Below, piece by piece: positions 53,808-62,408 of a stretch of DNA of 64,000 nt. Each line of letters starts with the position of its first letter. Positions within the stretch are counted from its first letter, which is position 1. A program made the translations under genes and the position numbers. The notes under the pieces were generated by a model that did no database searches, was not told where the DNA came from, and saw nothing but the letters and a program-made list of their open reading frames with translations. This stretch comes from Azospirillum sp. B510 (GTDB lineage Bacteria > Pseudomonadota > Alphaproteobacteria > Azospirillales > Azospirillaceae): contig NC_013854.1 in the NCBI RefSeq assembly GCF_000010725.1, positions 2,447,001-2,511,000 on the forward strand, given 5' to 3'.

Positions 53808-54794
53808 ATGACCATCCTCGTCACCGGGGCGGCCGGCTTCATCGGATCGCATGTCGCGGCCGCGCTGCTGGATCGCGGGGAACAGGTGCTCGGCATCGAC
53901 AATCTCAACGATTATTACGCCGTGCCCCTGAAGGAGGCGCGTCTGGCCCGGCTGACCGGCCGCCCCGGCTTCCGCTTCCTCAAGGCCGACGTCGCCGACC
54001 GGGCGACGGTGGAGGGGCTGTGGCCGCGGTTCGATGACGTGACCGGCGTGGTCCATCTGGCGGCGCAACCGGGCGTGCGCTACTCCATCGAAAATCCCTA
54101 TGCCTATGTCGACGCCAACGTCACCGGACAGGTGACCCTGCTGGAGGCGGCGCGGCGCATGCCGGGCCTGCGGCATTTCGTCTATGCCTCGACCTCCTCG
54201 GTCTATGGCGCCAACCGCAAGATGCCGTTCTCGGTGGAGGATCGGGTGGACAGCCCGGTCTCGGTCTATGCCGCCACCAAGAAGGCGGCGGAGATGCTGG
54301 CCTTCACCTACAGCCATCTCTACCAGCTGCCGATGACCGGCCTGCGCTTCTTCACGGTCTATGGTCCGTGGAGCCGGCCCGACATGGCGACCTGGCTGTT
54401 CGCCGACGCCATCGCCGCCGGGCGGCCGATCCGCGTCTTCAACGGCGGCAAGATGAAGCGCGACTTCACCTATATCGACGACATCGTCGCCGGCGTGCTG
54501 GCGGCGCTCGACCGTCCCGCTCCCGTCGATGCGGAGACCGGCGCCCCGCACCGGGTGTTCAATCTCGGCAACAACCGGTGCGAGGAGCTGATGCGCTTCA
54601 TCACCGTGCTGGAACAGGCGTTCGGCCGCGAGGCGGTGAAGGTGATGGAGCCGATGCAGGCCGGCGACGTGCAGGAGACCGCCGCCGACATCGAACTGAG
54701 CCGGCAGGTGCTGGGCTTCGAGCCGAAGACCCCGATCGAGACCGGCCTGCCCCGCTTCGTGGAGTGGTACAAGGGCTATCACGGTATTGAGTGA
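53808..54794 (+). CDS. NAD-dependent epimerase/dehydratase, UDP-glucuronate 4-epimerase-like
   Basis: 328-residue extended short-chain dehydrogenase. NAD-binding VTGAAGFIGSHVAAALL, DNLNDYYAVPLKEARLARL, the Ser in YASTSSVYGANRKMPFS, and the catalytic pair in SVYAATKKAAEML. The phrase DNLNDYY and FFTVYGPWSRPDMA fit UDP-glucuronate 4-epimerases, which make UDP-galacturonate for surface polysaccharides. Start at 53808 chosen over 33 extra upstream codons. Last chromosomal gene before the prophage region. Confidence 0.9.
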   Translation: MTILVTGAAGFIGSHVAAALLDRGEQVLGIDNLNDYYAVPLKEARLARLTGRPGFRFLKADVADRATVEGLWPRFDDVTGVVHLAAQPGVRYSIENPYAYVDANVTGQVTLLEAARRMPGLRHFVYASTSSVYGANRKMPFSVEDRVDSPVSVYAATKKAAEMLAFTYSHLYQLPMTGLRFFTVYGPWSRPDMATWLFADAIAAGRPIRVFNGGKMKRDFTYIDDIVAGVLAALDRPAPVDAETGAPHRVFNLGNNRCEELMRFITVLEQAFGREAVKVMEPMQAGDVQETAADIELSRQVLGFEPKTPIETGLPRFVEWYKGYHGIE

Positions 54795-54830
54795 ACACCG
54801 TTATTTTTCAAGTACTTAGCGCATGGCGTT

Positions 54831-54858
54831 GACGCAGTTTTGACGCATCTTTGACGCA
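54831..54858. repeat. Three GACGCA repeats at exact 11-base spacing
   Basis: GACGCA occurs at 54831, 54842 and 54853, each after a T-rich linker (TT-GACGCA-GTTT-TGACGCA-TCTT-TGACGCA), just past the epimerase stop. Regular near-helical spacing at an element boundary resembles integrase arm-type sites or a regulator-binding array. Confidence 0.7.
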
Positions 54859-54872
54859 TGGACCGCTGCAAA

Positions 54873-54899
54873 AACACCCCGCCAGCCGGGCGGGGTGTT
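54873..54899. terminator. Bidirectional rho-independent terminator
   Basis: Eleven-pair stem (arms 54873-54883 and 54889-54899, five-base loop) preceded by a run of As and followed by CTTTGTTT, so it works in both directions. It can end the epimerase transcript from the left and the gene at 54936 from the right. Confidence 0.85.
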
Positions 54900-54935
54900 C
54901 TTTGTTTGGGTCTCCTCTGACCACGTTGTGCCCGA

Positions 54936-55208
54936 TCAACCGGGTTTGCCTGTCAATGCCAAGCGGAGCGCGCGAGAAAATGGACTGTTCCCGCGAAAAC
55001 GTCTTGGCTTCCAGTGGCAAGCGAATGTCAAAAGAGCTCTGACGTCATCATGTGTAGCAACATCGGAAGAAAGCGCCAATTTCAGATGCTTTAAAGCAAG
55101 TCCATCAATGTCACGCGACGCATCACTATCCTTTCCCTCTAGATCGGAAGACAGCTGTCTAAGTGAAAAGTATTTCTCTATATGGAAAGAAATCCCTAAT
55201 TTTGACAT
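54936..55208 (-). CDS. Orphan hypothetical protein at the prophage edge
   Basis: 90 residues starting MSKLGISFHIEKYFSLRQLS, with SRDIDGLALKHLKLALSSDV and a basic C-terminus. The ribosome-binding site GGAGG lies 6 bases before the ATG at 55208, one of the best in this region, which supports a real gene in spite of lower GC than the chromosome. No known domain recognised. It ends at the bidirectional terminator. Confidence 0.65.
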   Translation of the reverse strand: MSKLGISFHIEKYFSLRQLSSDLEGKDSDASRDIDGLALKHLKLALSSDVATHDDVRALLTFACHWKPRRFRGNSPFSRALRLALTGKPG

Positions 55209-55381
55209 GGAACCCCTCCATCTTTGAATGAAGGCAGCACTATCGCATAACACAGCATGCGGTTGTCAAAGAGGATAATATTTGTCACACAGGCAATTCA
55301 AATAGTCCCTGAGATCGCGACAAATAGTCCCGTTTGTACTTAAGACACACCTTATTCAATTGATCTGGCGTTGTCTTCGCA

Positions 55382-55639
55382 TCACGATTGCTCAACCGCT
55401 CGCAACCGGGCACCAGGGGCACCGTGATTGAGCAACTCGACTCCGGCTTCATCGAAGGCGCGCACCACGGCGTTGGCCCGAGCGGTCGTGGCGTTGATCA
55501 CGCCGTCGATCCCCTCCCAATCTCGGATGGTCTCCTCAGAAACCGGGTGGAAGCGGCTGGCCTCCTGCGCCAGCTGTTTGCGGCTCCACCGCTTCAGCGC
55601 CCGTCCGGCCCGGATCTGCTCACCTCGCAACGCAAACAT
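55382..55639 (-). CDS. Cro/CI-like (XRE) helix-turn-helix protein
   Basis: 85 residues. The first 60 form an XRE-type helix-turn-helix: LRGEQIRAGRALKRWSRKQL, AQEASRFHPVSEETIRDWEG, then ANAVVRAFDEAGVELL. It starts at the ATG at 55639; the frame is open 29 codons upstream. Likely a small phage-type regulator. It is divergent from the gene at 55813, with a 173-base gap (55640-55812) that would be its operator region. Confidence 0.8.
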   Translation of the reverse strand: MFALRGEQIRAGRALKRWSRKQLAQEASRFHPVSEETIRDWEGIDGVINATTARANAVVRAFDEAGVELLNHGAPGARLRAVEQS

Positions 55640-55812
55640 GTCGGTCCCGCCTCTGTATGATTTTGGGGTCAGACTACCCTTTTTTGGTTGACCGTCAAGA
55701 ACGAGCGAGTTACCATTTTCTAACATTGAAACCCCATTTTCATACAGTCATGGCGCAAGGAAGCAGACACCTGCCCTTGGCGTTGCAACCCTGTAACGAG
55801 TAGAGGAAGAAA

Positions 55813-56160
55813 ATGACAACCGACGCGAAAATCACCGCCGTCCTCTCCCAGCTCGCGGCGAACGAGCGCCGCCACGAGGAGCTGGTCGCCAGCGGTCAGC
55901 CCTACGAGCACCTTGAAGAGGATCGCAACGACAAGCGTGCGGATCTGGAAGCGGAGTTGTTTAGCATCCCGGCGGCTGGCATGCGCGGCATTGCGGCGAA
56001 GCTTGCAGCCCTGTGGCCGGACGTGGCGGTGAACCGGTCGTACGACCAGCCGCCCGGCGAGCATCACGATCTCGCCGTGCACCGGTTCTGGGAGGTGATC
56101 CATGAGGCGGAACGGCTGGCAGATGCTGCCGAGGCTACTGCCGCGCCTCTTCCTCGGTAG
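55813..56160 (+). CDS. Hypothetical phage-region protein
   Basis: 115 residues with AGAGGA 7 bases before the ATG. Highly helical and acidic: KITAVLSQLAANERRHEELV, EEDRNDKRADLEAELFSIPA, AVHRFWEVIHEAERLADAAE. No domain recognised. It is divergent from the XRE gene, as an early-lysogeny gene would be. The end overlaps the minus-strand ORF at 56135 by 26 bases. Confidence 0.65.
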   Translation: MTTDAKITAVLSQLAANERRHEELVASGQPYEHLEEDRNDKRADLEAELFSIPAAGMRGIAAKLAALWPDVAVNRSYDQPPGEHHDLAVHRFWEVIHEAERLADAAEATAAPLPR

Positions 56161-56344
56161 CGAAAGGACCCGAAGGGGGGCAACAGCGGGGGTCACAGAC
56201 TGGAAAGCGCCACCACCCATCGGATGGCGCTTTCCAGTCACCCACCGACTCTCCAGATTTCAGGAAAAGGCAGGACGGAGCAAAATCGATGTCTGCGGGG
56301 TCACCCGGCCCGAGCATCCCGAAAACGTCGAACAGGTCGCTCAT
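56135..56344 (-). CDS. Small hypothetical protein (69 residues)
   Basis: ATG at 56344 with GGAGG 9 bases upstream. Starts MSDLFDVFGMLGPGDPADID and ends WWRFPVCDPRCCPPSGPFAT-EEEARQ. The three cysteines and the GPFATEEEA end resemble small phage-borne proteins I have seen. It overlaps the 3' end of the plus-strand gene at 55813. Function unknown. Confidence 0.5.
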   Translation of the reverse strand: MSDLFDVFGMLGPGDPADIDFAPSCLFLKSGESVGDWKAPSDGWWRFPVCDPRCCPPSGPFATEEEARQ

Positions 56345-56488
56345 GGAGTTCAGCCTCCAACAACTCTGGCCAATCAGTGCCAGAAGACCTACAATCAATT
56401 ATTGTTGGGTAACGGTTCGGACGTATGAGAGAGGCCGCACAGGCATCCGCTCCCCCAGCATGCTATCTATCCCAGGGCGTGCCTGTCC

Positions 56489-56602
56489 ATGACCACTCGG
56501 CACATCGACCAAGCTATTGCCCAGTTGCGCACCATCAAGTGGATGATGGCCGCCACACTCGTTATGACGTATGCGGCACTCTTAATCGAAATTATGCGCT
56601 AA
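56489..56602 (+). CDS. Possible 37-residue membrane protein
   Basis: ATG at 56489 to TAA at 56602. The first half is amphipathic (MTTRHIDQAIAQLRTIKWMM), the second a single hydrophobic helix (AATLVMTYAALLIEIMR). Only a weak AGGG lies upstream. Small one-helix proteins are common in prophages, but chance cannot be excluded for a frame this short. Confidence 0.4.
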   Translation: MTTRHIDQAIAQLRTIKWMMAATLVMTYAALLIEIMR

Positions 56603-56611
56603 ATTTCGCGG

Positions 56612-57025
56612 CTACACCGTTTCCAGGCAATCAACGCTGAACGGTATCTCGACATCCCCGACGATCCACCCCCCATCTCCATCGGCCGGCAACACGCGGC
56701 CAAATCGCGGGGCGCCCAGGAACCGCGCGTCCCCGATGCCTCCTCCGGTTGGGAACAGTGCGGCAAGCCGCTCCACGGCCTCCCGGATCAAACCGGCGGC
56801 ACCGACAGGGGCGAACACCGACAGCACCAAGGTGCCCTCGGTGCGGGTCGTCACGCCGTTGCCAAATCCAGCAATGCGTCCCGCCCCGTCTCCGAACTCG
56901 AAGGTGACGAAAGCCGCCGGCGGATTCGGCCGCTCAAACGTATCGCCTTCACCGACAATAGCCGTCTCCGTCCACCTGTCGCGGAGACGTGCTTCCAGGG
57001 CGTTCAGTGTCGAGGCATAGCTCAT
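56612..57025 (-). CDS. Phage tail-terminator-like protein (DUF4128/gpU-like)
   Basis: 137 residues. Helical N-terminus (LNALEARLRDRWTETAIVGE), then a beta-rich part (FVTFEFGDGAGRIAGFGNGV, TLVLSVFAPVGAAG) and GDVEIPFSVDCLETV, consistent with DUF4128 or gpU-like minor tail proteins that close the tail tube. Last gene of the structural module in reading direction, 3 bases after the gene at 57029. Assignment by fold pattern and context. Confidence 0.7.
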   Translation of the reverse strand: MSYASTLNALEARLRDRWTETAIVGEGDTFERPNPPAAFVTFEFGDGAGRIAGFGNGVTTRTEGTLVLSVFAPVGAAGLIREAVERLAALFPTGGGIGDARFLGAPRFGRVLPADGDGGWIVGDVEIPFSVDCLETV

Positions 57026-57028
57026 GCT

Positions 57029-57571
57029 TCAGGTCCCCGCGATGAGGCGCCATACGGCGGCCATGCCGTCGCGGGTGGCGATCTTGATGGTGAAGGTCCG
57101 GCCGCCGGACACGATGAAGTCGCCGGCGCGCGGGTCGATGGGCAGCCCGGCTGTCAGCACGCACAGGCTCGTGTCGGTCGCGCCGATGAGCGTGTTCTGG
57201 ACGCGCACCAGATCCAGCCCCTCCTCCCACCCCAGGCAGGGATAGGCCGCAGTCCGGTTCACCTGGATCAGGGCACCGGCGGGAAGGGCGGCGGTCAGCG
57301 AGGGCGCGAAGGTGACGGTGCAGGTTGCGCCGGTGGCGGGCGCATCGGCCGCAACGGTCTTGAGCGCCGTGCCGCCGGCGGTGAAGCTGTCGCCGGTCAG
57401 CAACCCGGCCGTACCGGCCGGAACGGTCAACTGCAACATGGTGGCACCGGCGGCGGCTGGCGTCGCCACGACGCAACGGATCGTCTCCGTCCGGCGGATC
57501 GTCAGCGGGGAAGCCAGGGGGCGCAACGCCCCCTGGACTCGCGCCGCCAGATCGGACAGCAGTTGGTTCAC
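57029..57571 (-). CDS. Phage structural protein, probable head-closure type
   Basis: 180 residues. An N-terminal helix (LLSDLAARVQGALRPLASPL), a middle of repeated beta strands rich in Ala/Thr (TMLQLTVPAGTAGLLTGDSF), and an end that resembles head-closure proteins (LPIDPRAGDFIVSGGRTFTI). It overlaps the gene at 57568 by 4 bases. Role inferred from position and the C-terminal pattern only. Confidence 0.55.
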   Translation of the reverse strand: MNQLLSDLAARVQGALRPLASPLTIRRTETIRCVVATPAAAGATMLQLTVPAGTAGLLTGDSFTAGGTALKTVAADAPATGATCTVTFAPSLTAALPAGALIQVNRTAAYPCLGWEEGLDLVRVQNTLIGATDTSLCVLTAGLPIDPRAGDFIVSGGRTFTIKIATRDGMAAVWRLIAGT

Positions 57572-57933
57572 TGGCGCAGCTTGAAGCGCTGGGTGTCGCC
57601 GGTCAGAGTGATCCCGGCCAGGACGGTGGCGGTCTCGGCCTGATTCAGCGCCACATGCGCGCCCTTGCCGACGCTGTCGATGATCGAACGCAGATCGCGA
57701 ATGCCGGTCAGCAGGGCGTGGGTCACGGCGCGGCGGACTTCCGGCGTGGCGGCTTCGATGCCCGACAGCAGCGTGTCCATATCGGCGGACAGGGCGGGAT
57801 GCTTGTCGAGCGTGGCGACGCGCTCCAGCACCGTGGTCAGGGACGCCCGGTGCGACTCGACGGCATCCATGGTCTCATAGAGCGCCGCGTGCGCGGGATT
57901 GGCGGGGGTCTTGGTGGTCTCGATCATGCCCAT
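57568..57933 (-). CDS. Phage-region hypothetical protein
   Basis: 121 residues with AGGA 8 bases before the ATG. Mostly helical (TMDAVESHRASLTTVLERVA, ATPEVRRAVTHALLTGIRDL). No signal peptide or known motif. It overlaps the next structural gene by 4 bases, so it belongs to the same transcript. Possibly a chaperone or small virion protein, but nothing proves this. Confidence 0.6.
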   Translation of the reverse strand: MGMIETTKTPANPAHAALYETMDAVESHRASLTTVLERVATLDKHPALSADMDTLLSGIEAATPEVRRAVTHALLTGIRDLRSIIDSVGKGAHVALNQAETATVLAGITLTGDTQRFKLRQ

Positions 57934-58006
57934 GCTGGCCGTCCTTTCATGACGGTTGTTGCGGGAGGGGTTCCCTCCGTTAACAGCCCATCTTTGAGGT
58001 TTTCCG

Positions 58007-58711
58007 TCAGACAGGGAAAAGTGGCGGGGCGCCCGGCTCCCAGCGGTGTAGCGATCGCATGGTGACGGCGTTGCGGCTGACGTGGGTCAGCATGACTTCG
58101 CCGCCGATACATCCGTTCAGATGGCGAATTGCCAATTGCCGTTGGCGATCCATAATGAGAGTTCCGATTGCAGGAACTCCGTCATTCCCAAAATCACCAA
58201 ATCTTCGCATGTCAATCTCGAACTCTGTACCTTCTGTCTTTGGGCATTCGATAAAGCCATATCGTCCAAGCTCACGCATGCCACTGACAAATTTCTTCTC
58301 AGTCCCTTCTTGTATGAATTCGCAATTCTCATCCAAATCATCGCGATTGTAGACAACGCTCCCTTTCATCCTCTGCTCCCTGTCTGACCACCCGACAAAA
58401 AATAGCTCCGACTTAACTGAATGCGGACCCTGAATGGTTGGTTCAATGATCATGAAGGCTTGATCAAATACACTTTCAAGCCGATCGGTCAGCGCATCGA
58501 ATGTTTCACCGGCCGGCGTGCTGGTCTCGATTACCAGCAATACCGCAGCTTTCAACGCCACCGCGCCACGTCCGCCAAATGCAGCGCGATGGATCGGAAG
58601 AGGGTAAGCTTTGCTGGCATGGCTATTCGGCTTGCCATCGTGTGAATAGACCATGGTATCGGAGAACAGAAACGCTTCTTGATCGTCGATAAAAATATTG
58701 AACGCGCTCAT
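58007..58711 (-). CDS. Phage-region protein, possibly Ntn-hydrolase-like
   Basis: 234 residues. The N-terminus (EAFLFSDTMVYSHDGKPNSH, KAYPLPIHRAAFGGRGAVAL) resembles proteasome-subunit or Ntn-hydrolase folds, with FSDT in the place of the early strand and the later GG turn. No propeptide cleavage or obvious nucleophile Thr/Ser/Cys at residue 1 is present, so activity is not predicted. Its ATG overlaps the tape measure stop (ATGA). GC is lower than in its neighbours. Confidence 0.6.
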   Translation of the reverse strand: MSAFNIFIDDQEAFLFSDTMVYSHDGKPNSHASKAYPLPIHRAAFGGRGAVALKAAVLLVIETSTPAGETFDALTDRLESVFDQAFMIIEPTIQGPHSVKSELFFVGWSDREQRMKGSVVYNRDDLDENCEFIQEGTEKKFVSGMRELGRYGFIECPKTEGTEFEIDMRRFGDFGNDGVPAIGTLIMDRQRQLAIRHLNGCIGGEVMLTHVSRNAVTMRSLHRWEPGAPPLFPV

Positions 58712-61674
58712 TTCTTGCTCTCCGCCGGTTTCATTCTCTGTTTGACGCTGTAGTCAGACTTTCCGCACATCGATTCGACAAGCGGCGCAGCAATCGCCAG
58801 ACCCATCCCGATCGGCCCGAAGGAGGGAGCTATCCAACCCAGCGACGACGCCAGAGACATGCCGGCGCCGACGGTGCCGATCCCCGAACCAATGCTCGGC
58901 TTTCGGATGAAGTTCGCCGCGGACGCTGCGAAGCCGAGACCGCTGGCGATTTGCCCGTAACTCGGGTTGAAGCCGTCCGCGGCCGGCATCGGTCCGACGA
59001 AATCTGCGGACGGCCGGTCAGCCAGGCCGAACACAGGGTCGTTCCACCACGACGGCATCATTCCGGCCAGGCCGAACCCGCCGCCAAATCCGCTCGTGCC
59101 GCCGCCGGTGCGCCCGGTCTCCGCGTACCCGCCCCCGCCGCTCCGGTTGCCCTCTGCGATCCCACCCCCGCCGAAGAACGGGATGTCGGCAATGATCGGC
59201 AGGTTCGTGCCCAACACGGCGTTCTTGACCGGGTTGACGAACAGCAGCTTGGCCGCCAGTTGCTCGAACTCGACACCAACGGCACGCACAGCGTCCGCCC
59301 AGCTGGTCGTGCTATCGCCGGCCGCCACGATCTTGTTCAACACCGCGTCGAAGGAGCGGTCGCCGAAATCTTGCAGATCGCGGTATGCCTCGTTCACGCG
59401 GTCCATTTCGAGGCCTTGCCGCGCCAGCGACTCCGCACCGGTGATGTACTCACGCCCCTCTCGGCTCAGTTTGTCGATATTGCGGTCGCGAAGATCGATC
59501 TCGGCGCGCTGGCGGGCAAGCGCCGTTGCCCGCTGGTCAGCGCTGGCGCCCAGCATGTCAATCTGCCGCTGGCCGATATCCAACTGGTCACGCTGTTGCC
59601 GGATGGATAGCTCCACCGCATCGCGTTGTTTGTCATCCAGCGCGCGTTTCGAGACTTTGTCATAGGCGCCGGCCAGATCGCGGAGCTTTCCGGCAAGCTG
59701 GGTGGCGCCCTCCTCTTCGGCGACCATGGCAGCGGCGCGGATGCCCGCCGTCTGCTGCGCCACGCTGGCCTGTCGCTCCACCTCGGCACGGGCGCCCATG
59801 CCGTCGCGGGTGGCGGCGGTGATCTTTTCCTGCCACTCCACCTGCCGCTTCAGGTCGGCAAGTCCCTTCGCGCCATCGGCCGCTGTCTGCGCCGCGCCGC
59901 TCAGCAGGTTCTTGCGCGTCAGCTCCGCCACGTTGACCGCGGCATTGCCGGCGGCGGTGGCAAGCGCATCGTTGGCCGCCTTCTGCCGCAGCGCGGCGGC
60001 CTCGCTGACCCCGTATGCGTTTGCCAGGGCAAGATTCCCCTTGGCCGCCAGCGACAGGGCGTTGCTCTCGTCCGCGTAGCTGGCGGCCATCTGGGCACGA
60101 GCCATCCGCGCAGCCTGTAGACCTTCCAGCTCCGCCGCCCGTGCCGACCTGCCCGCCTGAAGTGCCGAGATCTCGGCTTGCACCTGCGCGACGGCAATCT
60201 GCCGCTCCGCACCGGTCTTCTTCATGGCGTCGACAAGCCGATCGTTCGCATGAGTCAGGTCGGACAGCTGCAGCGCCTCGTCGATCGACAACCCGTCGAT
60301 CGACGTCGGTTTCCGGCCGGGCACCGGCGTGCCGGCCGGCGCGGGGACGATCACGGGCTCCCGCCCAGTGATGGCTCCTTCGGACAGCGTCGATGTGCGC
60401 GGCTTGTCCTTCAGCAGGTTGCCGACACCGAACGGCGTTGGGAACTCCGTATCCTTGGTGAAGAACGTCGGAAATTGAAAGTTAATCGGGTCCTTGATGA
60501 AGGCGGAAATACCCTTCAGGACGTCCGCGCCTGCCACCTCGATTTGGATCGTGATGGGATGGTCGGCCGCTGTGTTCAGCAGGTCGTTATAGGCGTTCTT
60601 TACGTCCTGCATCGCCTGTCCGGCCGGGTTGAGCGAGTCCTTGCGCAACCCGTCGAAGCGATCCTTAAGGGCACCGATGGCGATGTTCAGCCCGCGCGCC
60701 TTGTCGCCGTGCTCCAGCGCCGCGCGGGCTGCCTCGTACTGGGATACCGATAGCGCGCCGGTCTCGCGCGCCATGTCGCGGATCCCTGGAAGCCCAGACG
60801 AAAGCCAATCGGTCAGCTTCTTCCCGGCTTCTGCGGTCCCGCCCATTGTCGTGCCCATGTCGACGGCCAGCCCGCCGATGTCCTTGGCGATTGCCTCGTT
60901 GGCAAGCTTGCGGGAATTGAGCACCGAGGAAATGACGGCGTTGGCATCCTCCTTGGATGCGCCCTTACGGACCATTCCTTCGGCAACGCCGCGGACTTGT
61001 GAAGCGGTCAGTTCCGCTTGCTGGCCGGTCGCCTTCAGGATCGTGTTGAACTCGCGCAATTCGTCCTGGATCGACACGGCACGGGCCGCCACCACGCCGA
61101 ACCCGACGGCCAGGGCACCCACGCCCATGGTTGCGAGCGCGGTGGGGGTGGTCAGCAGCGACACCGCGCGCCCCACACCACCCACAGCACCCACCGCTTG
61201 CGGCGCCTGTTGGATGAACGGCCGGAAGATGCCTTGACCGCTCCCGGCTTGCACAAGGAAGTCTTGCGCCTGGAAGCTCAGGTTGTTCAGCTCATGGGCG
61301 GCCAGTCGGGTGGAAGTCGCGGCTTGTTCGCCGGTCTCCTTGTATCGCTGGCCAAGCCGCTGGATCGCGACGGCGTGCTGGTCAGCATTGATGCGCCCGG
61401 CAGCAAGCGCCCTATCCGCTTCTCCAGACAGTCGATTGTACTTTTCCATCGCGGCGGTACTGCCGCCGATGCTTTCCTCAAGACGCTTCCATTCACGTGA
61501 GACTTCGGCCAGTCGGCGTGATTCACGAACGGTTTCTTCAACCTCTTTGTTAATCCGTGCTTGCGTGCGCTCAACAGCAAGACCAAGCGCATCGAAATCA
61601 CGTTCCAGACCAGTTATGCTATTGCTGGCCGGGCGCGCGTCGATGGTCAAAGAACCAAGCGAATCCTCGTACAT
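58708..61674 (-). CDS. Phage tail tape measure protein
   Basis: 988 residues; sets tail length in siphoviruses. The N-terminal helical part (GLERDFDALGLAVERTQARI), a tail-length TMP N-domain-like region (AAHELNNLSFQAQDFLVQAG, then GIFRPFIQQAPQAVGAVGGV), a hydrophobic segment (LATMGVGALAVGFGVVAARA), long Ala/Gln-rich coiled-coil stretches, and a Gly-rich end (GGGGIAEGNRSGGGGYAETG) fit the family. At about 1.5 angstrom per residue this predicts a tail near 150 nm. It overlaps the Ntn-like gene by 4 bases. Confidence 0.92.
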   Translation of the reverse strand: MYEDSLGSLTIDARPASNSITGLERDFDALGLAVERTQARINKEVEETVRESRRLAEVSREWKRLEESIGGSTAAMEKYNRLSGEADRALAAGRINADQHAVAIQRLGQRYKETGEQAATSTRLAAHELNNLSFQAQDFLVQAGSGQGIFRPFIQQAPQAVGAVGGVGRAVSLLTTPTALATMGVGALAVGFGVVAARAVSIQDELREFNTILKATGQQAELTASQVRGVAEGMVRKGASKEDANAVISSVLNSRKLANEAIAKDIGGLAVDMGTTMGGTAEAGKKLTDWLSSGLPGIRDMARETGALSVSQYEAARAALEHGDKARGLNIAIGALKDRFDGLRKDSLNPAGQAMQDVKNAYNDLLNTAADHPITIQIEVAGADVLKGISAFIKDPINFQFPTFFTKDTEFPTPFGVGNLLKDKPRTSTLSEGAITGREPVIVPAPAGTPVPGRKPTSIDGLSIDEALQLSDLTHANDRLVDAMKKTGAERQIAVAQVQAEISALQAGRSARAAELEGLQAARMARAQMAASYADESNALSLAAKGNLALANAYGVSEAAALRQKAANDALATAAGNAAVNVAELTRKNLLSGAAQTAADGAKGLADLKRQVEWQEKITAATRDGMGARAEVERQASVAQQTAGIRAAAMVAEEEGATQLAGKLRDLAGAYDKVSKRALDDKQRDAVELSIRQQRDQLDIGQRQIDMLGASADQRATALARQRAEIDLRDRNIDKLSREGREYITGAESLARQGLEMDRVNEAYRDLQDFGDRSFDAVLNKIVAAGDSTTSWADAVRAVGVEFEQLAAKLLFVNPVKNAVLGTNLPIIADIPFFGGGGIAEGNRSGGGGYAETGRTGGGTSGFGGGFGLAGMMPSWWNDPVFGLADRPSADFVGPMPAADGFNPSYGQIASGLGFAASAANFIRKPSIGSGIGTVGAGMSLASSLGWIAPSFGPIGMGLAIAAPLVESMCGKSDYSVKQRMKPAESKK

Positions 61675-61676
61675 CG

Positions 61677-62279
61677 TCAGCGCGCCTCTATGGAAAGTCC
61701 AGGGTATCTATTCTTAGAAACAGTTGAGCCGGTCTCGTTTCCTGCCTCGAATCCGAACCACCCGAACTTGATCAAGGCGACGTTCCCGAACCGACGGCGC
61801 AGCGCCTTCTCAGCATGGCTATAGACACCTTCGGCCGGCACCTGCGGTTGCTTTGACCATGGGACGTGACGGCCGATACCCCGTTCAATCACGCGGGCAT
61901 AAGGAACGTGGTTCGTGATGACGACGCGCTGTGCCATGCCGATGTTGTTCAGGTCATCGACTTGAACACCGTTTACGAACACCGAATGCGCCTCGACATA
62001 TGCGCCGCTATCGACTGGACTTGTGCTTTCAAGCTGCTCAAGTGCAGCCTGCACCACCGCGCGCATATAGCTGAAATCGAAATGCACCACTTCCTTGGCG
62101 CCGGTCAGCGGTACGCCCTCCACCCCGTCGACCACTTGGCGGTGCGCGGTGGGATGGTATTTCTCAACGGCGCGGTCAAGTTCGCGCTGCGCCACTTCGG
62201 CCAGCCGCCGGCCAACGATCTCCCGCGCGCGGTCAAGTTTCAGCTGGACGACGCGATCGAATAGTGCGGATCGGGCCAT
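61677..62279 (-). CDS. HK97 gp10-like / minor neck protein
   Basis: 200 residues. N-terminal helix (LFDRVVQLKLDRAREIVGRR), central strand region (DDLNNIGMAQRVVITNHVPY, ARVIERGIGRHVPW) and a basic C-terminus. The YARVIERG pattern (a tyrosine-containing strand, then an E-x-G turn) recurs in gp10-type tail-completion proteins. It ends 2 bases before the tape measure start. GC is lower between 61800 and 62050. Confidence 0.7.
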   Translation of the reverse strand: MARSALFDRVVQLKLDRAREIVGRRLAEVAQRELDRAVEKYHPTAHRQVVDGVEGVPLTGAKEVVHFDFSYMRAVVQAALEQLESTSPVDSGAYVEAHSVFVNGVQVDDLNNIGMAQRVVITNHVPYARVIERGIGRHVPWSKQPQVPAEGVYSHAEKALRRRFGNVALIKFGWFGFEAGNETGSTVSKNRYPGLSIEAR

Positions 62280-62408
62280 GTCGTCGCTCCGGTGTAGGGC
62301 GCGGCCTTACCTCATTGAACCCCAAGGGATAATCGGCGCGCGGGGCATGAGGCTTTTCGGTGTTGGACGGGCCGCGGGCGCCCGCAGACGGCTGCGCGCC
62401 GAAACTGG

